From Lonicera japonica (lineage: Eukaryota > Streptophyta > Magnoliopsida > Dipsacales > Caprifoliaceae), in contig CM038466.1 in the NCBI GenBank assembly GCA_021464415.1, forward strand, positions 21,701,017 to 21,765,016: DNA of 64,000 nt, in the 5' to 3' direction. Positions within the stretch are counted from its first letter, which is position 1. Every line of letters starts with the position of its first letter. The notes under the pieces are model-generated. The model was not told the DNA's origin and searched no databases. It saw only the letters and a list, made by a program, of their open reading frames with translations. This document shows positions 23,666 to 35,470 of this stretch, piece by piece. Both the position numbers and the translations under genes were made by a program.

Positions 23666-26078
23666 ATGGGTACTCTCCATTTCCCCCTAGCTCTCTCAAT
23701 TTCTATAAATCTCTTCCTCCTTGCATACTCATCCACTCACTGGTCCGACACACAAACCTTAAGAAACCTCAAAAGCAACCTCGACCAAAACTCACTTCAC
23801 CCGGGTTCATGCTTAAGCTCATGGGACTTTACCCTCGACCCTTGCGAAAACCTCTTCACCCAAACATTCTCCTGCGGATTCCGATGCGACCTCAACATTT
23901 CCGGCAATACCCGAGTCACCGAACTCACCCTCGACCAGGCCGGTTACTCCGGCCACCTCAATTCCACCACCTGGAACCTCCCTTACCTCCAAACCCTAGA
24001 TTTCTCCGGCAACTACTTCACCGGCCCGATCCCGGATTCTTTCTCCAACTTGACTCGGTTACAACGACTCAGCCTCTCCGGTAACTCGTTTACCGGCTCA
24101 ATACCCGACTCGATCGGGTTTTTATCTAATTTAGAAGAGCTTTACATGGATAATAATAATTTGGAGGGAGGAATTCCGTTGTCCCTTAAAGGTCTTAAGA
24201 GTTTAAAACGGCTCGAACTCCAAGGTAATAAGCTGACGGGGAGTTTCCGGATTTGGGTGGGCTTGGTAGCGTGGATTACATTGATGTAAGTGATAATGCA
24301 ATCTCTGGGGAGCTCCCGAAGAATTTTCCGGCTTCACTTATTGAATTGTCAATGCGGAACAATCAAATACAAGGGAATATTCCGGCAAGTATCAATTCCC
24401 TAATTTATCTTCAGGTAAGTAGAGGGTAACACAAATTTTGAGATGCGCTTATTTTTTTAACAGTATTGGAAAAAAATGAAAATCAATTTAGTAATTAAAG
24501 AAACAGAACTTCTGTCCTGAAAAAAAATTGTTTTGTTGTCCCTTTGTGGTAGATTATGACAAATTATATTATCAAAGTAAATATCACTTTGGCGAGTAAA
24601 ATAGGAGAAGTTGTTCAATATGTTTTGCATTGATGCTAAAAATACTATGCGCACTTAATTTTTATACAAATTGATATATCAGTACTCATGTCAAGAACAA
24701 CACGTTTAATGTGCTCTCTTAGGAAAATGTAAAACGTATTTACTACAAATTTTTTTTTAGAGCAACATACTCTATACAAATTGATGTGACACTATATTTA
24801 ATGCATTGTCTGTTTTTTTTTTTTTTTTGTATGATTTGGGTGACAACTGTTTATATAAAAACAAAATGTATAATTTTTTAAATAAATTTAGCACTCTTTG
24901 TTAGCACTACTCAAAACGTTTAACTAAAGCATCGTTTATTTAAAATACCAAGTATGTATGGTATTTTTTTGAAACTGATCTTCACATTTTGGAAATTATA
25001 ATTTATAATAAAAATAACACTTAAATAGTGGTTAGGGACATGAAGCCCTTATCTTACAAAAAGAAAAACACAAGGGTGATGTTTGGTTGATATTTTGAGT
25101 TGAGTTTTTAAAATATGGTGTTTGGTAGGATTTGAAAATATGTTAAAAAGTGAATTTAGTTTTGTTTGACTTATTTTCAACCAACTAAAAAATCTTATAA
25201 AATATTTCAAAAAATAGTTACAATAAATTTTATTTTATAGATCTCGACGAGTAGGTTTCAAATATATATTTTTTATTTGATTTTGATTTTTAGATTTTAA
25301 GTTACAGTGTTTTAAAAAAAAAAATTTAAAGAGAGAAAGTGAAGTGAAATAAATTTCAAAAAACGTACAAATTAAGTTAATTTTAAATTAAGTTTTTAGA
25401 ATTTTGAAAAATAAATATCCACCCAGCAAGGCCAAGTTATTCAGTTGTGCGCATTTTATTGTAAAATATATACGCTATGTAAAAAATTATTAAGCATAAT
25501 GTTACACAAGTTACATAAATTATTTTATTTTATTTATCGTTAAATCCTGACTCCGCGGGCCATAGGTAATTGACCTGAGCCAGAACAAACTCAACGGCGC
25601 AATCCCCTCAGGTCTCTTCAACCACCCATCATTACAACAATTAACCCTCTCCCACAACCAATTTAGCTCAGTCCAGTTACCCAGAAACAGCAGCAGAGGC
25701 AATCAGAGCGAGCTAATCGCAGTCGATCTAAGCAACAACGACCTCCGAGGCTTTTTACCTGCCTTCATGGGATTAATACCGAAACTATCAGCATTATCGC
25801 TAGAGAACAACAAATTGACCGGCATGATTCCGACCCAGTACGCCATAAAAACGGCCGGAATGGGGGAAGGAATGACGGCATTTGAGAGGTTGCTGTTGGG
25901 AGGGAATTATTTGTTTGGAGCAATACCCAGTCCGTTGATGAAGATGAAGCCAGGATCTGCAATGGTGAGATTGGGAGATAACTGTTTGTACCGGTGTCCG
26001 ATGAGATTCTTCTTTTGTCAGGGTGGGGTGCAGAAATCGTTAATGGAGTGCAAGAGATTTGGTCCTGTGATTCCTTGA
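23666..26078 (+). CDS. Secreted leucine-rich repeat protein, kinase-less (one-base frameshift in exon 1)
   Basis: There are two exons, 23666-24414 and 25566-26078, with a phase-0 GT-AG intron of 1,151 bp. The product would be about 420 residues. A hydrophobic signal peptide (LALSISINLFLLAYSS) is followed by a cysteine-bearing LRR N-cap (LDPCENLF, FSCGFRCD). About ten plant-type LRRs of the form LxxLxLSGNxFTGxIP come next. A C-terminal cysteine cap follows (GDNCLYRCP, FFFCQGG, ECKRFGPVIP). There is no transmembrane segment or kinase, so it is probably secreted or cell-wall located. Around 24244 one base is missing: the frame of GNKLTGSF ends shortly after, while the next frame continues as LRR sequence (DYIDVSDNAISGELP) up to the splice donor. 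Everything else is well conserved, so it is either a fresh null allele or an assembly error. Confidence 0.82.
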
Positions 26079-26516
26079 ACTGTGTGATGATTATGATATA
26101 TATATATATGTATATGTATACATTATTGGTTTTGTTCTGGTATGCGTATGTGTATGGCCTTGTATTATATAATCCCACCTCGTAGTAACCCATACACACT
26201 TTATATCTGCAATTTATTAGGCTTTCTGAAAAAAGGACCATCTTTTTGTTACGAGAACAAAGATTATGCTAATTGGTTACAAAGCCATTGGCGTAATCGA
26301 AATTGTTAGCTAAATTTTGACACTTTTGATAGTAGTGGTTAGTTAAATAGTTTTGTGACATCATTTATAGTACTGGTCTTGTACATTATGTTCATTTTAG
26401 TGCCATTAGTACTCGGGATCCAGGTGATCAATTTGGCAGTTGAGGTCAAAGCATGATCAATGTATCAAGTTAGAAAATGATCTGTTTACATTAATTTTGT
26501 CTTAAAAATGAAATTT

Positions 26517-26600
26517 GACAACTTGCGGATCAATTGGTAAAGAGCTCAATGGTCTCATGTAAGGTTCGAATCCCCTCAACCCCTTTCATTCCCTTCAAAT
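26517..26600 (+). mobile_element. SINE-like tRNA-derived fragment
   Basis: A box-A-like stretch (GATCAATTGGTAAAGAG, near 26528) lies about 20 bp before a box-B match GGTTCGAATCC (26563-26573), as in the RNA polymerase III promoter of plant SINEs. It does not fold as a complete tRNA. The 3' end is not defined. Confidence 0.45.
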
Positions 26601-26797
26601 TGAACCGAAGTGTACCTATTATCGTCTACAAAATAAAAGAAGTTTGTTTCTTAGTTCTAGATTTCTCACAGCCTCATTCAACGCTTTGCATTCACCGCAG
26701 AATGCCCCGCCCACACTCGTCGACCAAACTGTGCTGCCAAATGAAGTTGGCAGTAGTACTAATTAACGCCCGTCAATTCTAACCACGCTTCACAAAA

Positions 26798-27480
26798 ATG
26801 GACTTACTGCTCTTTTCTGGCTGCAATACGACAGAATGGCTGAATTGCACTATCCAATTCCTCAAGTACAAAAATATATCAGAAGATCAGAGAGTGACAT
26901 TGGCTTCGTTTCATATCAAATGAGAGGCCGACCATTGGCTTCAATGGCTACAAAAAATATATGAAGAGGAAGATACCGTAATTACATGGAAAGTACTTGA
27001 AAAAAGGATTGATAGCCCATTTTGGACCAACAAAATATGAAGACTTAGATGAAGCACTGTCAAAAATTGAGCAAACGGGGACCTTGTGTGAATATCAGCG
27101 GGAATTGAGCGACTTGCAAATCATATCGTGAGTTGGCCTCAAAAGGCCTTGATTGGAACTTTTCTCAACGGGCTTAAGAAAGAAATAGCCTGTGAAGTTC
27201 GGATGTTAAACCATCGAGTTCGCTCGAATGATGGATGAATGTCTCTCACGAGAGAACTATGCTCCACTGGAATGACAATTGCTAATGCACATAGTGTACG
27301 TGCTACTACCCCAATTTAAGAAATTGACATGGCAAGAGATGCACCGCAGCGGGAAAAGAGCCTTTACTTCAACTATGACGAGCAGTGTACTTCGGGTCAT
27401 AAATGTCGTGCCCCGATCTTAGTTACTGTAGAAGCTAACCAATTCAACAATTTCAGCGAAGAGGTGGTCGAGCAAGAATA
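26798..27480 (+). pseudogene. Ty3/gypsy gag remnant
   Basis: Read with frame changes, the sequence gives a retrotransposon gag capsid (FSGCNTTEWL, ADHWLQWL, YEDLDEALS, WPQKALIGTFLNGLKKEI). Near 27360-27420 there is a cysteine-poor relic of the linker and zinc-knuckle region (TSGHKCRAP). At least two frameshifts and internal stops break it. No LTR or pol was found nearby. It lies 0.7 kb downstream of the LRR gene and in the same orientation. Confidence 0.75.
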
Positions 27481-27929
27481 GGAGATTTGGTGTATGGGTT
27501 AAATTAGTTGAGGTGGTCGAGCTAATTTAGGAGAGTTTTAGTAGTGGCTTTACTAAGTTTATAATTGTGTGTAATTTTTTTCAATGGCAGAGAGTTGAGT
27601 ATTAAATTATGGTTTATTTCTACCCTAAAGAAATATTTTGTTTTTCATTCTCTGAATTTCTGCAAGTGCCTAACACATTGCAAGGTTCAAATCCTGTTTG
27701 GCCAAAATGGATATGAAGGCACAATAGTAACGCACACAAATCTTTCTGTTAGCGAGTCAAGAGTCAAGACTAGTTGAATTTGGTGAATTGCAAACTAATG
27801 AGTTGATTTATTGCACGCAATATGCAACGGCCAATGGGTAAAAATAACTAAGTAATGTGTTAAATAAAATAAAGCTCATAATAATTAAGATTTTCATTAA
27901 AAAAAAGAGTTTGCAGTTGGCGAAATTAA

Positions 27930-28345
27930 TGGCAGCCTCCATTAGAAAGGGATGTTGAGATTAAAGTAGATGCAGCAGTTAAACCAAGCAGTTTGAACAC
28001 GGGTCTTGGAGATGGAAATGACATCTTTGGGAGTGGAGGAAACCGATCGAGGCCCTTGCTTTGTTGGAAGGGATAAAATTTGGCCGAGAAATAGGAGATC
28101 GAGAGCAGTTGAGATAAATAACGATTCTTTGTGGGTGGTTTGCATGGTGAAATCAAGTGTCCCTCCGCTAATGGATGCGGGTGTATTTCTTCTAGATTTT
28201 TTGGATGTTGTTAAGTTCTTTCATGTGGTTAAGTGTTTCTCTTGTCCGAGATCTTCGAATGGTGTGGCTCAGTTGTTTGCTTTTGCTCTTTTTTTACTTT
28301 TAAGCAGTCTTGGGGGAGTGATGTTACGTTCTTGATTGACTTTTG
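27930..28345 (+). pseudogene. RNase H-like (RVT_3 type) remnant
   Basis: In broken frames the sequence starts WQPP, then KVDAAVK and GLG. It continues with an EI-EIN-NDSLWVV segment, and ends with RSSNGVAQ-FA, the order seen in the RNase H domain of plant LINEs and related stand-alone genes. Several stops and frameshifts are present. I cannot tell whether it came from a LINE or from a captured host RNase H gene. Confidence 0.5.
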
Positions 28346-28642
28346 GTTTTTATTTCTTCCGATTTAATATAATTGTTTACTTTTGTCTTCAAAAAAAATA
28401 ACATTAAAGGGTAAGGGTAAGGGTAAAACTAGAGAGATTTGTAGTGAGAGAGAGAGAGGGTATAGAGAGAGAGAGTTACAAGTAAGTTTAAGAGAGCAGC
28501 AGCATCCGGTGGACGGTCCTTAGAGAACAAAGAGAGTTCTGACTAGAAGCAAATGAAGAAAAAGATGAAACCAAAAAGCAAATTGCTTTTATATTTTAAT
28601 TTTTTCTATGCAAAATAATATATATATATATATATATATATT

Positions 28643-29031
28643 GGGGAACGATCTAAAGATAACCAATTTTTGTTACTAAATGTGAACCACCTATTTTAAA
28701 GGGGTGAACAGATTAATTTTTGATAAAACTTAGTGAAGATGATCTTCATGATTAGTGATCATTTTCACAAAATTTCATCAAAAAATTCAACCAGAAAGTT
28801 GGTTAATTAAACATCTAAAATTTTAATGACTAGAAATATATATATATATATATCAATTTTGTAATTCACCTACTACTAGATTGAATTTTTTGATGAAATA
28901 TGGTCAGATGATCTAATAATCATGGAAATCATCTTTACCAAATTTCATCAAAACATTCATCCGTTCACTCCCACAAAATTATTGGTCCACATTTAAATAC
29001 AAAAAATTGGTTCTCTTAATATCTTTCTTCC
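28643..29031. mobile_element. Foldback MITE, family A, copy 1
   Basis: Termini GGGGAACGATCTAAAGA and TCTCTTAATATCTTTCTTCC-like ends are inverted. Inside, TTTCATCAAAAAATTCA pairs with TGAATTTTTTGATGAAA across a central TA repeat. The same architecture and sequence recur at 35873-36237. The flanks are TA-rich, so a target duplication cannot be judged. Confidence 0.75.
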
Positions 29032-30958
29032 ATAAATATATATGTTAACGTGTTATCTCTTTAAAATCCGTGAAGAATTTGAATTTTGAATGAATAAGAT
29101 ATTATTTTATTGGGCCTTTTTTAGTAAAGGACAAATGTCACATTCTCTTTCCAACGAATGACGATATTTTTAAAGGATTAGTTTTAAGGACATCTTTTTA
29201 TTTGAGGACAAAAACATTATTTATTTATTATTTCAAAAAATAAACAAGAATCCCTAAAGTACCCTTATATATAGATGGTCAGAATTAACAATTTTTTTTA
29301 TTAATGAAGATAATTATATGGAAAAAGATTTAAAAAAGTGTTTGAACATACATAATCAACAATTCAAATAAATAAAATAACAACAATTCAAATAAAAAAA
29401 CAAAGTCAACTGAATAAAATGTTTCAAACTTACCCTACAATATTGATGACCATATATCCAATGTATCTGACTCGAACCCCGGAGTGGCAAACATAGGTGT
29501 TACTTCGCAAATCGCAATGAATAGAAATCAAATAATTACGCCGGACGAGCATTGAACTGAATGACAACATAAGTAAAATTGAATTAGTTAAATATGAAAT
29601 TTTATCATGGGAGAATAATCAATTTTATCGTTAAAAACTACATCTACATAGACAAATTAACATTTAGCAAGTTAGTAGAGTATTGCAAAGATCCCCCATA
29701 ATTGAGCACATAAACATATTTGTTATGAAGCTAAATATGCTCAGTATAAGATATTGTTATATAGAAAAATGGATTGGACATGCATTTGAAAATCTTTACC
29801 TTGATATGGATGGAACAATTCGGATCAATATTAAATATCATATAAGTCTTAAGTAAAAAGATAATGACAAATATGGAGAAACTTCACAAACCTGATTTAA
29901 GCGATAATTTGCCGACGAGGTTTGCCATATCTATGACATCAGTTGTTTAGAACTACACTCGGATGTGAAAAAATCATCATAACTCTAAAATATATAAAAT
30001 GCATGCATCATGGTCTAACATGGAGGAGATCATAAGAGGATGAACTGGGCAATGGCAGCTAAAAGTTTTGTTTATAGAGAAGATAATGTTGAACTAAGGA
30101 AAGAGTAATATAGATTGAGATGAAAATATTCAACAGAAAAATAAGAATAAGTTAGTTTTAAGGACAAACTTCAAAATTAAAAGAAGTTAATTTAAAAATG
30201 ATATTTTTCGATAAAGTATATAATTTAAATTGCCTTCATTAAATCTACAACTATTATATGGGCCTTTTGTGTTTAGACCAAAAATTTGAATTATTTTGCA
30301 TTTAGCCCACTCTATTTTGGGAATTAGGAATTGGCCCAAAAGTAGATAATTATTAATTTATTATTTTTCAATTGTTTTTCAATTTTTTATTAATTTTTTA
30401 TGATTTCCTAGACTATGCTTGGTTGACTTTTTAATTCAAAATTAACAATCTCCAAGAATTCAGGATTTCAGAAATCAGAGAATATTTAAAAGATCTTAAT
30501 TAACATTTTTTTGAATTCAAAACAAAAAAAGGGAATTCAAATATTTTTGTAACTATTTTATCTTTAAAAATTGTTATTATGTTAAGATTTTCAATCGCTT
30601 ATAATTTAATTATTCTGTAGATATATTTCTGATTTATAATATGAAAATTAACTGAATAATCTAGTAGATATATTATGATACATATTTTTGAAAAATTAAC
30701 TAAATTGTAGACATATTATTAGAGATATATTGTGTATATATTATGGAGTTGTAACATGAAAACCATAGATAAATTAACTGAAATGTAGACATATTATTAC
30801 AGATATAGTATAGATGTATTGTGAAGTTGTTATATGAAAACTAAATGAATTGTAGATTTATTATTATAAGTGTAAATTGAAAAGATGCATCTTAATTTTC
30901 TAATAAAATAATATACATTGAAAAGATGTTGAAGTATTAAAATTGCTCGAACCTACTT
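29032..30958. other. AT-rich repeat-like DNA, no intact gene
   Basis: This contains a stretch starting near 29110 (GGGCCTTTTTTAGTAAAGGAC) that resembles one near 36705. Between 30590 and 30930 there are loose repeats of GTAGACATATTATTA and AAATTGAAAAGATG, the latter also present at 35330-35440. No coding segment was recognised. Confidence 0.4.
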
Positions 30959-31129
30959 TTACCCTGGAGTAGATGCCTAGGCCACTGGGAGGTTGATGCC
31001 GGTGAGGGATTTAAGGACACTGGACTTGCCAGAGGACTGGTCATCAATGACGATGATGGTTGGAAGTTGGATGCCTTCTTGCATGATATTAAGCTGCTGA
31101 AGTTTGTCGACAGCGTCGAGGAGAGGACG
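30959..31129 (-). pseudogene. Dynamin-related GTPase N-terminal fragment
   Basis: On the minus strand about 57 codons read as the start of a plant dynamin-related GTPase domain: LLDAVDKLQQLNIMQEG, then QLPTIIVIDDQSSGKSSV, which includes the P-loop and following repeat region. The first P-loop glycine of the family motif GDQSSGKS is Asp here. Just downstream a one-base loss breaks the frame in the ISLPRGQG-like segment. No further dynamin sequence follows. This is a stray or captured gene fragment, most like the DRP4/Mx-type subfamily. Confidence 0.8.
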
Positions 31130-31335
31130 TGATGAGATATTAGTTGATATTAAGGTAGGATTATTAGAGGGCTTGAATGTTAAATTAGTAACTTATTGTC
31201 AACAAAATTTTACTTAAATATCTTACGACCATTTATAAAAAAACCATTTTTTGAATGAACAAAAGAAAACAGTCAAGATATGGAGGTGTGGAGCTCCTTG
31301 CATATGGGGATAAACCTCACTATAACAATTGATTA

Positions 31336-32727
31336 TGTTGACCTTATAGTCACTAATCTTGTTTTGATAATAACAATAACGTTAATCATGTGTAATTTAA
31401 CTAAGTTGATGTTTGAAGTTATAGACACATTAAATTGATCACACGTGGATTAATTTGAAAACCCGGAATAAAGATTATTCACCTACAAGTTGTGCGATAC
31501 CAATATCTCACACCTCACACAACTACAACGATCAATGCTCTAATCAATGACACCTCTATGAAGAACAATGAGCCAAGGAAGAAAAGAAACGAAGATACAA
31601 ACAAAGCTCTCGAAGTCTCGTTAGTTTATATTTGAGTGAGTGCTTTTGTTTCCTTTGTAAAGATTCATATTTGATTCTTAATTTAGCTCATATACTTTGT
31701 TTTTACACAACTAAATTGATCAAAACAAAGTTTTTTCAAGATCATTTCAAAACACTCATTTTGGCAAAAACCGATTTTTTGTTTAATTCATTTTAAATTC
31801 TAAATGATCATATTTGGAGCTCTAACAAAAATAGGTGTCTTAGGAACCTAAATTTTACCTTCCCCAAGCATTAAAAGTGATTTTAGAATTAATTTGTAAA
31901 AGTGTAAAAATTGCATTTTTAGCCTGCCAGACAGTGCTCATCAGTCAACTGATGAGCAATGCTCAGTCGACTGATGGCCACTCAGTCGACTGATGGTCCA
32001 AAAACTAGCCGTTGGATTTTTGATTTTTTACCATTTTTGGCACCAAACTTCTACCAACTCCCTCCAAACGGCTATATGTTATCCTAGACTATATATACAC
32101 TATCTAAGACATTTAAACTCTCTTGAATCATTCTTACATTATTCTCTTCAAAAATATTCAATATTCAAATATTCAAGAACATTTCTTTTGATCAATCACA
32201 ATTATTTTGAGCTAGAAATTATTGATCAAACTTGATATCTCTTAGTGTGAGCTTAAATTGTAATCTTCATACACTTGAGAGCTATTCTACATTGGTGTTA
32301 GCCACCAAATCTTTTCTTTCAAATATTAAGAGAGATTTGTCTCTTAAGATAGCAAGAGTGATTCTTGTGTGAGTATTGAGAGTGATTCAATACTTGTAAG
32401 AGTGTGTGAGAAGAATACACTTGTAGATGTTTAATCTTCACCCGGAAGAAGATTAATTATAGTGGAAATTCTCGGAGAACTAACCGAGCGCGGAAGTAGA
32501 GGCTTTCAAGCCGAACCATATAGACAAAAAGTCTTTGACTTCTATCGGTTTAATCTTTCTATCTCTAGCTCTATTATTTTGTGTTATTTCTTTATTTGTG
32601 ATTGGAATTATCTTTGTATTTTAGTTGCTTGAATAATATAAACATTAAACTTTTTAAATCGATTTTAAAAATCCGATTAAATTTTAAAAACCCTATTCAC
32701 CCCCTCTAGGGTATTTTCTGACCTACA
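31336..32727 (+). mobile_element. Solo LTR of an LTR retrotransposon
   Basis: This 1,392-bp segment starts TGTTGACC and ends GACCTACA, i.e. TG...CA. It is flanked by a perfect 5-bp duplication GATTA at 31331-31335 and 32728-32732. It contains a TATA-like CTATATATA at 32089-32097 and, near its 3' end, the CCCTATTCACCCCCTCTAGGG-type sequence common in the U5 of plant LTRs. No internal element sequence remains, so it is a product of LTR-LTR recombination. Plus orientation is inferred from the TATA box and the U5-like end. Confidence 0.88.
31937..31992. repeat. Palindromic CAGTCGACTG cluster inside the solo LTR
   Basis: A 22-bp near-palindrome spans 31937-31958 (CATCAGTCAACTGATG core). Perfect palindromes CAGTCGACTG follow at 31964-31973 and 31983-31992. 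They lie about 100 bp upstream of the LTR TATA-like box. Confidence 0.8.
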
Positions 32728-32732
32728 GATTA

Positions 32733-33140
32733 TATGTCATAATTTTTTAGGAATTGGATGATGAAACGGATATAGTTAGTGAAAGAGATGTATGGACTTA
32801 TATGACATGCTTTTGCTAGGGATGATGTAGATGAGGACTTTGAAATGGATAAAATGGAGATAATGAATGAGGAAAATTTTGTTGTGCTTTTGCTGTGTGA
32901 GGAGAGAGATTGTTGTAGTGCTATAGTGAATAATTGGAATTGGAATTCATGGAAGTCTACTTTCTATCTCTTTCATTCTTATTTGGTTTTTGGCTTATTG
33001 GTTGGGTGATTAAAAATGAGTAATGGAATGGGTTTCTTTCAAGAGAGGAGAGAGAAATCATAGGAAGGTTTAAGTTCAGAAGTTACGTATCAATGTAATT
33101 ATATACATATATAATATATATATATTACATGTGGGTCAAA
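32733..33140 (+). other. Unrecognised acidic coding-like remnant
   Basis: After the solo LTR, one frame reads an ARDDVDEDFEMDKMEI stretch and continues about 60 codons without a stop, preceded by ELDDETDIVSERDVW in another frame. It looks like decayed coding DNA but I do not recognise the family. Confidence 0.25.
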
Positions 33141-33146
33141 AACAAA

Positions 33147-33799
33147 ACGTTCTGGTCAAAAACAAAAGCATGGTTTATTTATTAATTTCTCAAACGAGCT
33201 GGGTTGAGTAAAAACACATCCGCAAAATTGGGCCAAATCTTAAGTTTCTATAACATTTTTAACAATCTAAAATTATGATACTCCCTCCGTTCCACAAAGA
33301 TAGACTCATTTTCTATTTTTATCCGTCCCAAATTATAGACCACTTGCTTTTTAAAGAATGCACTACAATTTCATTTTTCCTAATATACCCTTATTTAATT
33401 ACATTGTTATCAACTCCAAAAGAGTAATCAACTCCAAAATTTCCCTCACATTTTCTTGGGGCATGTGATTTCAATCCAATGTATTCATTATAGAAAGAAA
33501 GTAAATGAGGGTATAATAGGAAAATTGTGAAAAAAATTATGGTTTTAATTACATTAAATGAGTTTCTTAATCTGTGTGAAAAAAAAATGGGTCTATCTTT
33601 GTGGGACGGAGGGAGTACATAACTTAAGATCAAAGTAACACGTTCTGGTAAAAAAACAAAAGCATGGCTTATTTATTAATTTCTCAAACGAGCTGGGTTT
33701 GAGTAAAAATACAACCACGAAACTCGGTTAAATCTTAAGTTTCTATAACATTTTTAATAATCTAAAATTATGCTACATAACTTAAGTTCAAAGTAACAC
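33147..33799. repeat. Tandem duplication of ~158 bp, first copy split by a MITE
   Basis: The unit begins CGTTCTGGT and runs to CAAAGTAACAC. Copy 1 is 33147-33640 with a Stowaway element inside it. Copy 2 is 33641-33799. The copies differ at a few positions, and copy 2 keeps the empty insertion site AATTATGCTACATAAC. Confidence 0.85.
33281..33615. mobile_element. Stowaway MITE (Tc1/mariner type)
   Basis: Termini CTCCCTCCGTTCCAC and GTGGGACGGAGGGAG are the classic Stowaway inverted repeats, with a TA target duplication at 33279-33280 and 33616-33617. It is 335 bp long. The neighbouring tandem copy supplies the empty site. Confidence 0.95.
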
Positions 33800-35264
33800 A
33801 AAACCAAATAACATTTATTTTTTAAAAAATTAACTAATCAAATAAAAAATAAATCAAACTTACAAATTTAATGGAGGCTAACATCAAATTCAAAAATTGA
33901 TGTCATAATATAATTAAGAGAGATATATTAAAGGTTCATAGGTGTCTGATATTTTAGCCACTATGCATAAAAAAATAAAAAGAAGAGTTAAAAGAACGAC
34001 AAAGTAATGCATAAAGAACAATGGAGATGTTATCAACATAATAATCTAAAAAAATAGGAAAATACATATAAATGATTAAGAAGTATAAATCAAACGTACG
34101 ACACCTTCGGCGTTCTATACCTGCACAAACGAAGTCAATCAAGAAGGTTGATGTAGGACACGAATATATATATATATATATGAATTGAAATGTAATAATA
34201 TTGAATAAAAAAAATAAGAATGAAGGATCTAAAGCAACAAACAACGTACTAATGCACATAAAAAAAGATCAGTGCTAATTGTTATGAAACTAGTGAACTT
34301 GTCATAATGAGTTCTAATGGAGTTATATGACATGGTTAGGATTGTAAAGGAGAAAAATAAATCCAATCAAAAATGGTAGATTTAGAACATATATAAGCTA
34401 ATCTTTGTATAATAGATTTAGTCATTTACCACTCAACGAACATGACAGATACAAAACATATATGTAACTAACAACTACCAATACTAAATCTTTTACTCGA
34501 CAAAAGCTATTCAATCAAACATCACTTGGATTGATGAATTACTTAAAAAAATTATTGTATTTGATTCACTTCTCCTTCAAGCAACACTATGATAGATCTC
34601 ATATTGAAAACATGATTAAATGTGGGTGCCACGGAAATTAGCTTAATGATTTGGGCTTAAGAATAAAGTGGCCCATTGAACTTGATTATGTATTGGATAT
34701 AGAGGTGAGTGGGCCCAGTTGGTACTCCATTCTATTAGTATATAAAAGTAATTAAAATTCAATTAGACAATATGAGAAAAATGTTCATATTTTAGATAAA
34801 GTCAACAAATTTAGCTTATAAAATCGATGGAATTGATTCAGGTAAGTTCGCATCTATCTTGTACACTTGTTGGTATGTAAACACACATCAATAAATCATA
34901 ATGTGCCTAATGGATTTTGTGGGGGTGTTGGGATATTATGTCTGAAAATGATCAATGCCAAACATATTACCAGATGAACACATATTAAGCAATTATAATA
35001 TGTCTAAAAGTGATTAAAGCCAAACAATCTGATAGATGAATAGACATCAAAAGTTTATAATATGTTTGATTGATTTAGTAAGGTGTTAGAATAATCATAG
35101 TGAAAAATATTCTAAAAGTAAGTCCTCAAAGATCCAACTATAATATGTTTGACGGTTTAATGGGTCGAGTCAACTAAAATTCTAAAATCATCTCTTAACA
35201 TAAAAAATAACAAAATAAATAAAGTCTGCTCAAATGAACTAAAATGTCTATGCACTAAAATGTA
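33800..35264. other. AT-rich intergenic DNA, no gene seen
   Basis: No coding or RNA gene was recognised. A TA repeat lies at 34165-34182. Confidence 0.5.
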
Positions 35265-35470
35265 TGTGACTAATATAAAATGACTGTAAAGCTAAAATAT
35301 CTTAGCATTAATATATCTTACAGTAAATTGGAAAGATGTAACTAAATATGTCTGACAGTAAATTGAAAAGATGCACTTTAATATGTTTAACAATAAATTG
35401 AAAAGATACACCTTAATATGTTTGCCAAAAAATTAATTAAAAGAATGTAACTTAATATAATTGTTATTAT
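35265..35470. repeat. Degenerate tandem repeats of ~45 bp
   Basis: Four or so imperfect units carry TTAATATGTYTRACARTAAATTGRAAAGATG. The same AAATTGAAAAGATG core appears at about 30876 and 30915. Confidence 0.6.

Noticed and set aside
23638..24084. 148-codon ORF overlapping the LRR gene start
   Set aside because: Shadow frame of a GC-richer exon; the Pro/Arg-rich product has no domain, while the overlapping frame has a signal peptide and LRRs.
26563..26573. Possible tRNA gene
   Set aside because: Box B is good, but there is no complete acceptor stem or anticodon arm; it is better explained as a SINE fragment.
28408..28425. GGGTAAGGGTAAGGGTAA as interstitial telomere repeat
   Set aside because: The unit is GGGTAA with only three copies and does not match the plant telomere TTTAGGG.
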